DNA of 64,000 nt from Brevibacillus brevis. GTDB lineage: Bacteria > Bacillota > Bacilli > Brevibacillales > Brevibacillaceae. Under the pieces are notes generated by a model. It ran no database searches, was not told where the DNA came from, and saw only the letters and a list, made by a program, of their open reading frames with translations. This document shows positions 33,809 through 41,784 of this stretch, in pieces. The DNA lies in the NCBI RefSeq assembly GCF_031583145.1, contig NZ_CP134052.1, positions 1-64,000 on the forward strand, in the 5' to 3' direction. The position numbers were made by a program, and so were the translations under genes. How positions within the stretch are numbered: position 1 is the first letter of the stretch; each line of letters opens with the position of its first letter.

Positions 33809-34906
33809 TTATGGCCTCGTGGAAATAATATATGGCAATGGATCAACCAAAACACCCTTATATTTCATCTCGAAATGCAAGTGTGCGCCGGTCACACGTC
33901 CTGTCTTTCCTGCACTTCCAATTACATCCCCTTGTTCTACTTCTTGTCCTGGCTTAACAAAGATCGCGGATAGATGGCAATAGCGTGTTTGGACATCGCC
34001 ACCATGTTTTATGCGGATATTGTAGCCGCAGGCTCCGCTGGCATCCTTCACCACTTGATAAACTACGCCATCTGCTGATGCAATAACATCTTTTCCAATG
34101 TCAGCATCGCCAGGTAGATTCAAGTCCACCCCTGTATGGAAATCCTTTTTGCCGTTAATAGGGTCTACACGTTCCCCGAAGTTTGAACTGATTCCGGTTA
34201 AATCGGGGGCAGGCCAAGCAAAATCCACATCGATGTCGGGTGGCCGGCTTCCAGGTGGTTGCCCTGGTATTGTACTTCCTCCATCCCCATCCATCGGCAC
34301 AAGGCCAAACTGATATGGCAAAGCTTGTGATAGTGCTTCATAGAGCTGCACTTGATCCGAAGTGAGGTTGTGCCAAATTTCCGGATCGGTAATGGAGTAG
34401 TATAAGATATTCAGCTCGAATTTATATTTTGGACGTGTAATTTGGTGGCCATATTCTGCTAATTCTTTAATGGTCAATTTCTCTTTCTTTTCGTCAATCG
34501 GGACTCCCCAATGGTTAATTAGGTCGTCATAAAATTGGTCGAACTTGTACGTGTAAATTTGAGTGAAGTCCGTTTCTAGGTTTGTTACAACCAGCTCATA
34601 CTTCACAATTTCCTTTGCCGCTTTCCTGACATCCTCGATTGTCACATTCGTGAAGTCGTTGTAAAGCATGACGGCATGATATAGCAGAAGATCCGGCCAA
34701 TAGAGTCCGGATTCCTCTGCGACTTCCTTATACAGCTCAACTACTTCATCATCTGCACCTACTGATGAAGTAATGTTTACAACAGACGAGAAAAGCCCAA
34801 TGAATAGGAACATAATCCCGCATATTACGACGATTATCTTTCTCCAGTGATTCTTAACAAATAGGGCAGCCTGAATTCCTAGCTTCGTTGCGGTAACAGG
34901 ATCCAT
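33809..34906 (-). CDS. Membrane-anchored M23 (LytM) peptidoglycan endopeptidase
   Basis: 365 residues. N-terminal membrane helix (IIVVICGIMFLFIGLFSSVV, about 24-43), a helical linker domain (50-220), a Gly/Pro linker (GSTIPGQPPGSRPP), then the LytM domain with FHTGVDLNLP, HLSAIF and AHLHFEMKY: H-x(n)-D, H-x-H zinc ligands are all present. It cuts peptide cross-links, opening the wall for the mating channel. Typical of Gram-positive conjugation operons, usually called a VirB1-like wall hydrolase. Confidence 0.88.
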   Translation of the reverse strand: MDPVTATKLGIQAALFVKNHWRKIIVVICGIMFLFIGLFSSVVNITSSVGADDEVVELYKEVAEESGLYWPDLLLYHAVMLYNDFTNVTIEDVRKAAKEIVKYELVVTNLETDFTQIYTYKFDQFYDDLINHWGVPIDEKKEKLTIKELAEYGHQITRPKYKFELNILYYSITDPEIWHNLTSDQVQLYEALSQALPYQFGLVPMDGDGGSTIPGQPPGSRPPDIDVDFAWPAPDLTGISSNFGERVDPINGKKDFHTGVDLNLPGDADIGKDVIASADGVVYQVVKDASGACGYNIRIKHGGDVQTRYCHLSAIFVKPGQEVEQGDVIGSAGKTGRVTGAHLHFEMKYKGVLVDPLPYIISTRP

Positions 34907-34916
34907 AAGCTCTCCC

Positions 34917-37349
34917 CTATGCGCTCACTTTATCTTTTTCTTCTACTTTGGTCGGCTTTTTACCGAAACGAGACTTTTTCCCGTACATTTTTTCGTACAG
35001 ATCAGGAGCAATGATCTCAAGCTCGTATTCGCTACCCCTGGTTTGAATCTCAATGCGCTGGCTTCCAACAATTTGGATACCGCGGCCGGAACCTTTTTGC
35101 TTGGCCAAAACTTTCATTTCCTTATCGCTTAAACGGAACAATGGTTTAACCACTTGCAAGTCGGTCGGCCCCAAAGTAAAGAACGTCTTGATAAACGAGT
35201 TGTTAAGGATTGCGGTTCCCCATTTTCCTACAGACATGAAGTCATCCAGGTTTTGCGTGGCCACAACCAGATAACCGCCGTATTTCCGGATTCGTTTATT
35301 AATTCGCTGCAGCGACTTGAGAGCCAACGGATTCTCTTCGTCTGCTAGTAAGTGAGCCTCGTCAACGTAGAAGCCCTTTTTCTCCTTACGATTCTTTTTA
35401 ATCAGTTCCCACACGTCTTTCAAGAGCAGATAATACATCGGCTTTTGAACCGTTTCGGAAAGTTCATGAATATCCAATACCGTTACAAAGTCAAAATCCC
35501 AGTTCGTTGGTCCGTTAAACATCTTGCTATAGGCACCATCGATATATGGCCGCATGATCGACAGGTAACGCCGACGGCTCGCTGCCTCCATTTCCAGTTC
35601 AGGATCCTTAATTTTTTTCTGAACAACTTCTTTCCATGTCGAAAGGGTAGGGAACGACTCCGGATCCGTAGGTAACTCTTTCGTTTCAAAAGTCATTTCT
35701 TTCATTGCGTAGGCATCACGAATATCTTCTTCAAGAAGGCCCTCTTCTTCCGGTTTCAAATCCGTAATGATCCACTTAAACCATACCATCAAGTCAAGGA
35801 TCTTCATTGGGAGATATTCACCCAAGGTTACTTCTGCATCCTCTTCGGTTTCGTTCTCACTATCGATGACGGTTGATTTAATGTGAAATGGGTTCGTTAC
35901 GTGTTTGGAACGGGCAGAAAAGACGATACGTTTCCCGAAAGGAAAATGGTATTCTCGTTCCGGGTCAATGGCGATGGTGTAGTCATTAAACGGAGCCATC
36001 CGGATCATATCGCAACCCAGGTAAAACGATTTACCGGAGCCAGATTCCCCTACCGCGAATTGATTCGGGTTTTTCAGCTTTGTCTTATCGAACCGATCAT
36101 AGATAATTAAGCCCCTTGAAGTCGCATTTTCAGCGATAAAGACGCCCCGATCTTGCTGCAGCTCACTGGAGTCAAAGGGGACGATCGTAGCGATCAGACT
36201 GCTCGGCATCGGCCATTTGTAATGTTCAAGCATCTCGGCCTTATGCAGAATGGGAAGAATGCACCAAAGAGGATCTAAGTTGTAATATTTCAACTCCCAG
36301 GACACACAACGGCTACCAGCAATTGCATTTTGAATTCGCTGGACTTGAGATTTTAGGTCCTCCAGGTCAGCAGAATTCACCCCAATGACAGTTGTTACAT
36401 CCCACAATGTTTGGTTCTCCCCACCGATTTGCTCCAGAAGGTAGTCACCGTCTTCAATTTCGGAAAGGATATTCTTTTTTACGTACTCGGGTAAGGATTC
36501 CGTATTATATTTCCTTCTCAACTCAGATACAGAATTGGACAGATTTTTTTGCATATCCAATTTGTTTCGAGGGTTAAGAATAAACGCGATGTCCATATTA
36601 CAACGAACTTGCAACAGACGACTCAACCAGCGTGGTCCCTTTACTGTTTTCGGATAATCGACCAAGGTGAAAAACTTGTAGTAATGACCGTCATTCTCCA
36701 GATAAGTACCCCTGTCAATGATTTGTTTTGGCGCAATATTGGCTTCCCTTATATCATCGCTCCAAGGATGGACCGCACTTGTTTCCGGATTCAGCTTTTC
36801 GTAAAGCAGCTTTCGCATGTCATCTTGTTCCAACCTGTAGCACATCATATCCTTTGACTCCAGGTTGTCCATCACAGCCTTTAGAGAATCCGACAATTCG
36901 TCGGAGGCTTGTTGATATTTGTTTGAGCTACTTTCCAGGGTCAAGTAAAAGTTGAGAACGGTACGAGACTTATTTGCTACACTCTGCAGATGATCTTTCT
37001 GCTGTTGCAGAAGATCAATGTAGATTTCTTTTGTTTGCTTTTGGATATGTTGATCGAAATATTCAATGTTTCGATCGATATTTATTCGTTCAGTACCGAT
37101 GTTAATTTGAATTCGTCCTTGGAAACTGTTTAAGGCCGCCTGGATCGCCTCGATTACTTCATCCAAATCATCTTGGGCAAGCAGCTCCCCGTTTATTGGG
37201 GACACCCTCGTAATGATTTTCCATTTACCATCCCTGGTCTGCAGCAAATCACTAATCGGCAAAAGAAACGGTAACGCTTGCCGAGTAGTTTCCTTCTTAC
37301 TTTGCTTCGCATTTTTCGATCCGAATAGCTTGGGTAATGCTATCTTCAT
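34917..37349 (-). CDS. virB4: VirB4-type conjugation ATPase
   Basis: 810 residues from ATG 37349, behind GGAGTTGG (an 18-base longer start is possible). Walker A GESGSGKS at 434-441, Walker B KGFYVDEAHLL at about 658-668, sensor-like VVATQNLDDFMS near 695. VirB4 proteins drive pilus assembly and substrate transfer at the inner face of the membrane. The N-terminal 400 residues form the typical VirB4 interaction domain. It starts within the end of the PrgI gene, so the two are translationally coupled. Confidence 0.93.
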   Translation of the reverse strand: MKIALPKLFGSKNAKQSKKETTRQALPFLLPISDLLQTRDGKWKIITRVSPINGELLAQDDLDEVIEAIQAALNSFQGRIQINIGTERINIDRNIEYFDQHIQKQTKEIYIDLLQQQKDHLQSVANKSRTVLNFYLTLESSSNKYQQASDELSDSLKAVMDNLESKDMMCYRLEQDDMRKLLYEKLNPETSAVHPWSDDIREANIAPKQIIDRGTYLENDGHYYKFFTLVDYPKTVKGPRWLSRLLQVRCNMDIAFILNPRNKLDMQKNLSNSVSELRRKYNTESLPEYVKKNILSEIEDGDYLLEQIGGENQTLWDVTTVIGVNSADLEDLKSQVQRIQNAIAGSRCVSWELKYYNLDPLWCILPILHKAEMLEHYKWPMPSSLIATIVPFDSSELQQDRGVFIAENATSRGLIIYDRFDKTKLKNPNQFAVGESGSGKSFYLGCDMIRMAPFNDYTIAIDPEREYHFPFGKRIVFSARSKHVTNPFHIKSTVIDSENETEEDAEVTLGEYLPMKILDLMVWFKWIITDLKPEEEGLLEEDIRDAYAMKEMTFETKELPTDPESFPTLSTWKEVVQKKIKDPELEMEAASRRRYLSIMRPYIDGAYSKMFNGPTNWDFDFVTVLDIHELSETVQKPMYYLLLKDVWELIKKNRKEKKGFYVDEAHLLADEENPLALKSLQRINKRIRKYGGYLVVATQNLDDFMSVGKWGTAILNNSFIKTFFTLGPTDLQVVKPLFRLSDKEMKVLAKQKGSGRGIQIVGSQRIEIQTRGSEYELEIIAPDLYEKMYGKKSRFGKKPTKVEEKDKVSA

Positions 37350-37641
37350 CAGACCAACTCCAGTCATACCGTTTTTGAACCTTGGTATAGTATTTGATCA
37401 TATCTGCAACGTATTGGACACCGGATCTCCCGTACTTTGATTGTGAAAGCAAAGCATAAGGGATTCCGACGATAAAAATACTTGAGAAGACCGCCCATGT
37501 GAACGAGAAGAATTGGAAAGTGCCAATTGCAATCCCCAAAAGCGGCAACATGCAGAACATTTCCTTTAGCCCCAACCCGAATATCTGAAACTTCGCTTCA
37601 ACCTTCCTGGGAATCCGAATTTTCTCATGTTGTGGTGTCAC
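37297..37641 (-). CDS. PrgI/VirB3-like membrane protein
   Basis: 114 residues from GTG 37641. Two membrane helices around 26-70 (MFCMLPLLGIAIGTFQFFSF, FSSIFIVGIPYALL), the PrgI-family pattern for a VirB3-like protein of Gram-positive type IV secretion systems. Upstream of, and overlapping, virB4, its usual partner. Confidence 0.8.
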   Translation of the reverse strand: MTPQHEKIRIPRKVEAKFQIFGLGLKEMFCMLPLLGIAIGTFQFFSFTWAVFSSIFIVGIPYALLSQSKYGRSGVQYVADMIKYYTKVQKRYDWSWSDEDSITQAIRIEKCEAK

Positions 37642-37657
37642 GTTATCATCCTCACCC

Positions 37658-38683
37658 CTATGATACCTTTACCTTTGTCATCATTTTCATGGCGACCAGG
37701 CGACCACCGGATCCGGCTGCATTCACCAGCGCGTTACCCGTTCCGGAAGAGTATAAAAATTGCCGCAACACTTGAGGACCCCGGAGCATCACGAAGATGA
37801 CACCTGTTGCTTTCAGAAAACCCCAAAAGTCAGCAGCGCCAACAAAGTTGAAAAGTAGATTAATCATCAACAGATGGACGCATTGGGTAAAAACAATGGC
37901 CGTTGTTTCTCGTACCCATACCCCAATGGCTTCTCCACCACGAACTGCCGAAACAGCAACAATTGGGGAAAGGACTATACAAACAACCAGCTCCACATAC
38001 CGGATACCAGACACGACCGCTAGAATCAGACAGAAAATCGCATACACCAGGAACATTAGTATCGTTCCCTCTGGAATTGCTGCAACCGTAAAAAGCAACA
38101 ATCCTTGGAAGGCAGATATTCCTACGCCAAGATTCGAAATTGCTTCAAGGAGGTAGTTGTTCAAAGGAAGGAACAAATGTTCAACCGACCACGGAAGGAA
38201 AAAAATCAGCACAGCACCCAAAAATGTCCCTTTGGCCAGTTCAGACAAAGAACGTCCCTCTCCTGCAGCCCGTAGTCCAACTGATTGCAACGCCTCAAAT
38301 GCAACCGCCACCGCTAAAAGCCCTCCTGCCACAGCACGAGACATGTTGATGGCATCTTGAATATTTGGGTAGTTCGACAAATCAGTAGGACTAAACATTG
38401 CTGCAGTCAAACCTTTATATGCCTCCTGGGCAAGATCGGAAGCAAGATCACTAATCCAGCCCCATATCGAAAAACTCGTAATTTTTTTCCAAAAGTCAAA
38501 TTCCGCAAAAGCTACAGCAGGAAAAATTAGGATCATCCCAAGAGTTACAATGAAAAAATGCTTTTTATGACGATGGATCGGTAAAACTGTGACCAATTTC
38601 CAGAAAAGATACGATAGCGATTGAGGCATACGGGGAAGGGTTAAAAAAGAAACCCATCCCCAAAATGTCGTCGGATAATTCAT
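37658..38683 (-). CDS. VirB6/TrbL-like polytopic channel protein
   Basis: 341 residues. Signal-like first helix (FFIVTLGMILIFPAVAFA), then at least five further membrane segments (about 115-135, 152-170, 190-215, 215-235, 240-265). Matches the TrbL/VirB6-like membrane protein that sits between PrgI and the pilin gene in Gram-positive T4SS operons and forms the inner-membrane part of the translocation channel. Confidence 0.75.
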   Translation of the reverse strand: MNYPTTFWGWVSFLTLPRMPQSLSYLFWKLVTVLPIHRHKKHFFIVTLGMILIFPAVAFAEFDFWKKITSFSIWGWISDLASDLAQEAYKGLTAAMFSPTDLSNYPNIQDAINMSRAVAGGLLAVAVAFEALQSVGLRAAGEGRSLSELAKGTFLGAVLIFFLPWSVEHLFLPLNNYLLEAISNLGVGISAFQGLLLFTVAAIPEGTILMFLVYAIFCLILAVVSGIRYVELVVCIVLSPIVAVSAVRGGEAIGVWVRETTAIVFTQCVHLLMINLLFNFVGAADFWGFLKATGVIFVMLRGPQVLRQFLYSSGTGNALVNAAGSGGRLVAMKMMTKVKVS

Positions 38684-38697
38684 AGCCTATCCCACCC

Positions 38698-38934
38698 TTA
38701 TTGCATCTTTGTGTAGATGTAAGATACCAACCAAATAAGTGCGTTAACTCCACCTGTCATGTAAACAACGCCCTTAATACCTTTGGTTGCTGATACTTTT
38801 TCATCATCGCTGCCCTGCTTGTATTTCAAGCCATAGATGATGATAGCTACAATGGCCGCAGCTACAGTCAATGCCAAAAGATTGACTTTTGCTTCATTGA
38901 GAATGCTTAATACCTTGGTTATTGGTGCCCACAT
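38698..38934 (-). CDS. VirB2/TrbC-like two-pass membrane protein
   Basis: 78 residues from ATG 38934 (GGAGGGAAAATTT before it). Two hydrophobic helices (LLALTVAAAIVAIIIYGL and VVYMTGGVNALIWLVSYIY) with a short loop: pilin-like topology. First gene of the channel set. Its small size fits VirB2-like pilin subunits of Gram-positive systems. Confidence 0.65.
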   Translation of the reverse strand: MWAPITKVLSILNEAKVNLLALTVAAAIVAIIIYGLKYKQGSDDEKVSATKGIKGVVYMTGGVNALIWLVSYIYTKMQ

Positions 38935-38949
38935 AAATTTTCCCTCCAA

Positions 38950-39261
38950 CTACTTTCTTGAATGTTTTTTCTGCAGATAAAACAAGATTGTGCGTAAAAC
39001 GGCTGCTTCGGAGCACCCCCAAGATGCTGCCTGAATCCCAATAGCCGTTTTTTGCTTTCTTGTAATGCTAAAATCCGCTTTTACAAGAGGTTCTTCTAAA
39101 TCTAGCACCCCCTCACAATCCAAATAAGCGTCGATGGCGTTCCGTAAATGTTCACTCCTAGAACGTCCATCAAGGCTCAATTTGTCTAGTAATTCATGCT
39201 GAGACTTCGTGATGAACCAATTGATAATCACAAGATTGTCTCGGTTGGCTGCTCCCGACAC
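38950..39261 (-). CDS. Ribbon-helix-helix-like relaxosome/regulatory protein
   Basis: 103 residues from GTG 39261 behind AGGAGGGGG. Central helices (SRSEHLRNAIDAYLDCEG) following a possible strand; the C-terminus (AVLRTILFYLQKKHSR) is basic. Similar small proteins open transfer operons and either bind oriT or repress the operon promoter. The start lies just downstream of a TTGTCT-17-TACACT-like promoter. Role inferred. Confidence 0.5.
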   Translation of the reverse strand: MSGAANRDNLVIINWFITKSQHELLDKLSLDGRSRSEHLRNAIDAYLDCEGVLDLEEPLVKADFSITRKQKTAIGIQAASWGCSEAAVLRTILFYLQKKHSRK

Positions 39262-39460
39262 AAAACACCCCCTCCTAGTCCAAGTGTAATATCTGGAAGA
39301 TTTACAGACAAGACAATTCTCCCAGAAATAGCGAATTACGGAAAGGAGAACTAGGTGCGTACAGCCTACCTGCCACGAAAGAAAACAGAAGCAAAGCAGG
39401 ATGGTCCAATAGAACCAAAGACCTGTCCTCCCTAGAAAGACAGAAAAGAACGAAGCAAGG

Positions 39461-39487
39461 TCCACAGGGATGTGGATATGTGGATAA
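39461..39487. promoter_or_regulatory. DnaA boxes, candidate origin region
   Basis: A perfect DnaA box TTATCCACA (minus strand, 39479-39487) preceded by TGTGGATAT (39471-39479) and a third TCCACA (39461). They lie downstream of the rep gene within a 350-bp gene-free interval (39262-39609) that is otherwise purine-rich, fitting an oriV next to its initiator. Confidence 0.6.
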
Positions 39488-39609
39488 GTGCGGGATGGGA
39501 AAAAGGACGGTTTGCTACCGCAAACCACCACCCCCAATTTCAAGAAGGGGGAAATAAGGTAAATCCCACCCACCAAACCCACCAAAGATATAAATGTATG
39601 TAATTTACG

Positions 39610-41136
39610 TCATTTACCCGCTGGTGGCCCCAGGGTAAACCTTGCGGTTCCATCCCTTGCCGGTTCTAACATTCTCACGGTCCCTCGATTCAACAAGGAC
39701 ATTAGTGTATGGAGGAACACATTTGGCTCAAGAGAGGATTTTTGTTGTAGATCTCCTATGCTCACTCGTTCCGGTGTAGCCGCGATTATGTGCTTGACTT
39801 CTGTTTCTGGATCATTGGATGGCATTGGAATGACTTCCGCTGCAGCCGCCGCCTCTTGGAGATAATCCACTTCCTGGACATCAGCTCGAAGACGGATCTC
39901 TGTTCCTCCATTCCGCCCCTTTACAGTCGTAATATCGGCAATACCTTCCTCTGACATTTGCTGTAGCGTCATTTGAACGCTTTTAAAACATGCCCCAAGT
40001 TCTTGCGCCAGTCGTCTTTGAGAAGTGAAAATAGAGCCTCCCTGGGCCTCGATATGACGGATAATTTGTTGCATCAATTCCGAACGTTTGGTATAGCTTG
40101 TCTCGCCGGTATATTTGGAACGCTTCACATAGCGAAAGCGTTTGTTCGATCCCATCACCTTCAAAATGTGATTGATCCACTTTTCTTTCGCACCCTTAAT
40201 TCGACCGGAACGCACCCCTCTGATGGCCGACCGAACCGTTCTTTTCAACTCTGGAAAAGCGATAGGCCGCTCATTCTTCGGATTCCAGGTTTCTTTGAGA
40301 TAGGAAAGAATCTCTTCATCGCTCATACCGGTGGAAGAAGCCATGATAAGCGCCAGGGTATAACAAGCGTAATTCCGAATATCGTGGTCATATGGAACAC
40401 CGTTTAGCAGCTCTTTAATCGCGGGATCCTCCAGGATCCCTTTTACAACCGGTTTCCCTTTCACTTTAGGAGAAGCTGTGTAGCTAGCCATCTCGCTTTG
40501 ATCCAGGCAATTCATTGCCCATTCTTTCAGCTCATCCAACGTGTATTTCTCATCGATGAAGCGAATCGTATTTTCATCGGTCGGCATTCTCCAGTAACGC
40601 TCCGGACCTGCCGCATCTGCCATTATCCAAGCAAAGGTCTTTTTAAGCGCCTCGCTGATTAACTTGTAGGAATCTATAGCTGGTCGGAAAGCCCGGACAC
40701 GCTCAATGAGCCAATGCAAATGAAACCCGTTTGGTGACTTGATAACCAAATTGGGAAGAGGCAAGTCGTACATCTCGCAAAGGTGGGCAATGTCAGCCAG
40801 GGTTGCATCCGGATTATCAATCTCAATACTTACCGCATTCAAAAATCGAAGGGTATCTACTGTACGCTTTCCAAAGAAAGCAAAGCTATTGAAGGTAATG
40901 AATGGTGCATCGAAAGGGTCCCGGTGTACAAACCTCACCTTATTGAAATAATAATCAAGTGTTGCATATGAACGCAGGCAAACGCCACGCTGGAAAGATT
41001 CCTTGTCCGGCGCAAAGAAGATGTACCCAAAGTCTCTCTTCTCCTCTTTAGAAAGAGATTTTGTGCGATCCCAGGAGGCTTTTGCTCGAATCTGCATGGT
41101 ATTTTCATAGATGGTATGAATTGGGTCGGCTAACAT
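39610..41136 (-). CDS. Plasmid replication protein, AEP primase type with PriCT domain
   Basis: 508 residues, behind GGGAGG. Archaeo-eukaryotic primase core: motif I VSIEIDN (about 102-108, acidic pair E105/D107), motif II NGFHLHW (about 136-142), motif III region near ERYWRMP (about 178). A PriCT-1 like helical domain follows (DIRNYACYTLALIMASST..FPELKRTVRSAIRG, about 250-310), and a winged helix (TSQRRLAQELGACFKSVQMTL) lies near 380. Such proteins act as initiator-primases in plasmids. DnaA boxes follow and a probable antisense RNA gene precedes it, both supporting a replication role. Confidence 0.8.
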   Translation of the reverse strand: MLADPIHTIYENTMQIRAKASWDRTKSLSKEEKRDFGYIFFAPDKESFQRGVCLRSYATLDYYFNKVRFVHRDPFDAPFITFNSFAFFGKRTVDTLRFLNAVSIEIDNPDATLADIAHLCEMYDLPLPNLVIKSPNGFHLHWLIERVRAFRPAIDSYKLISEALKKTFAWIMADAAGPERYWRMPTDENTIRFIDEKYTLDELKEWAMNCLDQSEMASYTASPKVKGKPVVKGILEDPAIKELLNGVPYDHDIRNYACYTLALIMASSTGMSDEEILSYLKETWNPKNERPIAFPELKRTVRSAIRGVRSGRIKGAKEKWINHILKVMGSNKRFRYVKRSKYTGETSYTKRSELMQQIIRHIEAQGGSIFTSQRRLAQELGACFKSVQMTLQQMSEEGIADITTVKGRNGGTEIRLRADVQEVDYLQEAAAAAEVIPMPSNDPETEVKHIIAATPERVSIGDLQQKSSLEPNVFLHTLMSLLNRGTVRMLEPARDGTARFTLGPPAGK

Positions 41137-41290
41137 ACTTTTTTCCTCCCACTCTTATTGAGAAATCTCATTTTTCCGTTGCGTGAAGAGAGAAAACCTC
41201 GTAAACTAGGAATTAAGAATCACGACAACCGAAAAAAGACAATATGAAAGCTGGCCTCCAAGAGCCTCTTTTTAAAAAAGGTCCGGAAGC

Positions 41291-41423
41291 TTGTTATTGA
41301 ATATTTAGTTGTTAGAATTACAACAAACAAAGCTCGGTTGGCTTACATCGGTGTTGGCGCACCCGTAAGCAAAAGTGATTCATTGGCTCTTAAAACGAAC
41401 TGCTGTTGGCGCAGCAGTTTTTT
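41291..41423 (+). ncRNA. Candidate copy-control antisense RNA (ctRNA) with two UUGGCG loops
   Basis: Plus-strand promoter TTGTTA-16-TAGAAT (41291-41318), transcript about 41325-41423. First hairpin GCTTAC-atc-GGTG-TTGGCG-CACC-c-GTAAGC; second (terminator) hairpin AACTGCT-gTTGGCGc-AGCAGTT followed by T6. Both loops carry UUGGCG, whose UUGG is the YUNR U-turn motif of fast-pairing antisense RNAs; UUGGCG is known from IncF/IncI-type control loops. It lies in the rep leader on the opposite strand, so it is antisense to rep mRNA if rep is transcribed from upstream of 41423. Confidence 0.65.
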
Positions 41424-41450
41424 GTTTTCCCTAATAACTTTCCAGACATT

Positions 41451-41489
41451 AAAAATCCCCTGTAGCCGATCCTACGACGGCCACAGGGG
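41451..41489 (-). terminator. Terminator between topB and rep
   Basis: Minus strand: CCCCTGT-g-GCCG-tcgtaggat-CGGC-t-ACAGGGG then ATTTTTAA. Ends the topB operon or acts as an attenuator before rep. Confidence 0.8.
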
Positions 41490-41507
41490 AACAAACGCGT
41501 ATACGAA

Positions 41508-41530
41508 TTTTGACATGGAATATGTCAAAA
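41508..41530. promoter_or_regulatory. Palindromic operator TTTTGACAT-n5-ATGTCAAAA
   Basis: Perfect 9-bp arms around GGAAT. It contains TTGACA on both strands, so it could be a repressor-controlled promoter element for rep or for the ncRNA at 41559. Confidence 0.6.
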
Positions 41531-41558
41531 AATGACTAAACTCATTGTAGAGTTATCC

Positions 41559-41741
41559 TTGATACTTTACCCCATTTTAGAGTAAAATAAGAAGTAATAA
41601 CGCAACTGAGCGTAGTTTACGCTTGTTCACCGGGTGTCGTCGAAAGGGTCGGTGGATAGGATCGGATAAGAGTTGGTCGCTCGAATCGATCCCGTTGCGA
41701 TATTTTATTATCTGAAAGCCGCCAGATTTGGTGGCTTTTTT
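41559..41741 (+). ncRNA. Candidate structured RNA between rep and topB
   Basis: Plus-strand promoter TTGATA-18-TAAAAT (41559-41588), transcript about 41595-41741. Closing stem CGCAAC/GTTGCG (41601 and 41694), hairpin AGCGTA-gtt-TACGCT, hairpin CACCG..CGGTG, stem GGATCG/CGATCC, and a terminator AAAGCCgCCA-gatt-TGGtGGCTTTTTT. A multibranched RNA of about 147 nt with no open frame; not recognised as any known family. Confidence 0.6.
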
Positions 41742-41784
41742 GTTTATAGGGAAAATCTACTAATAGAATATCATAGAGTTGAAA

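Noticed and set aside
41338-41535. Plus-strand 65-codon frame MAYIGVGAP..
   Set aside because: Lies across the antisense RNA hairpins and two terminators; no ribosome site.
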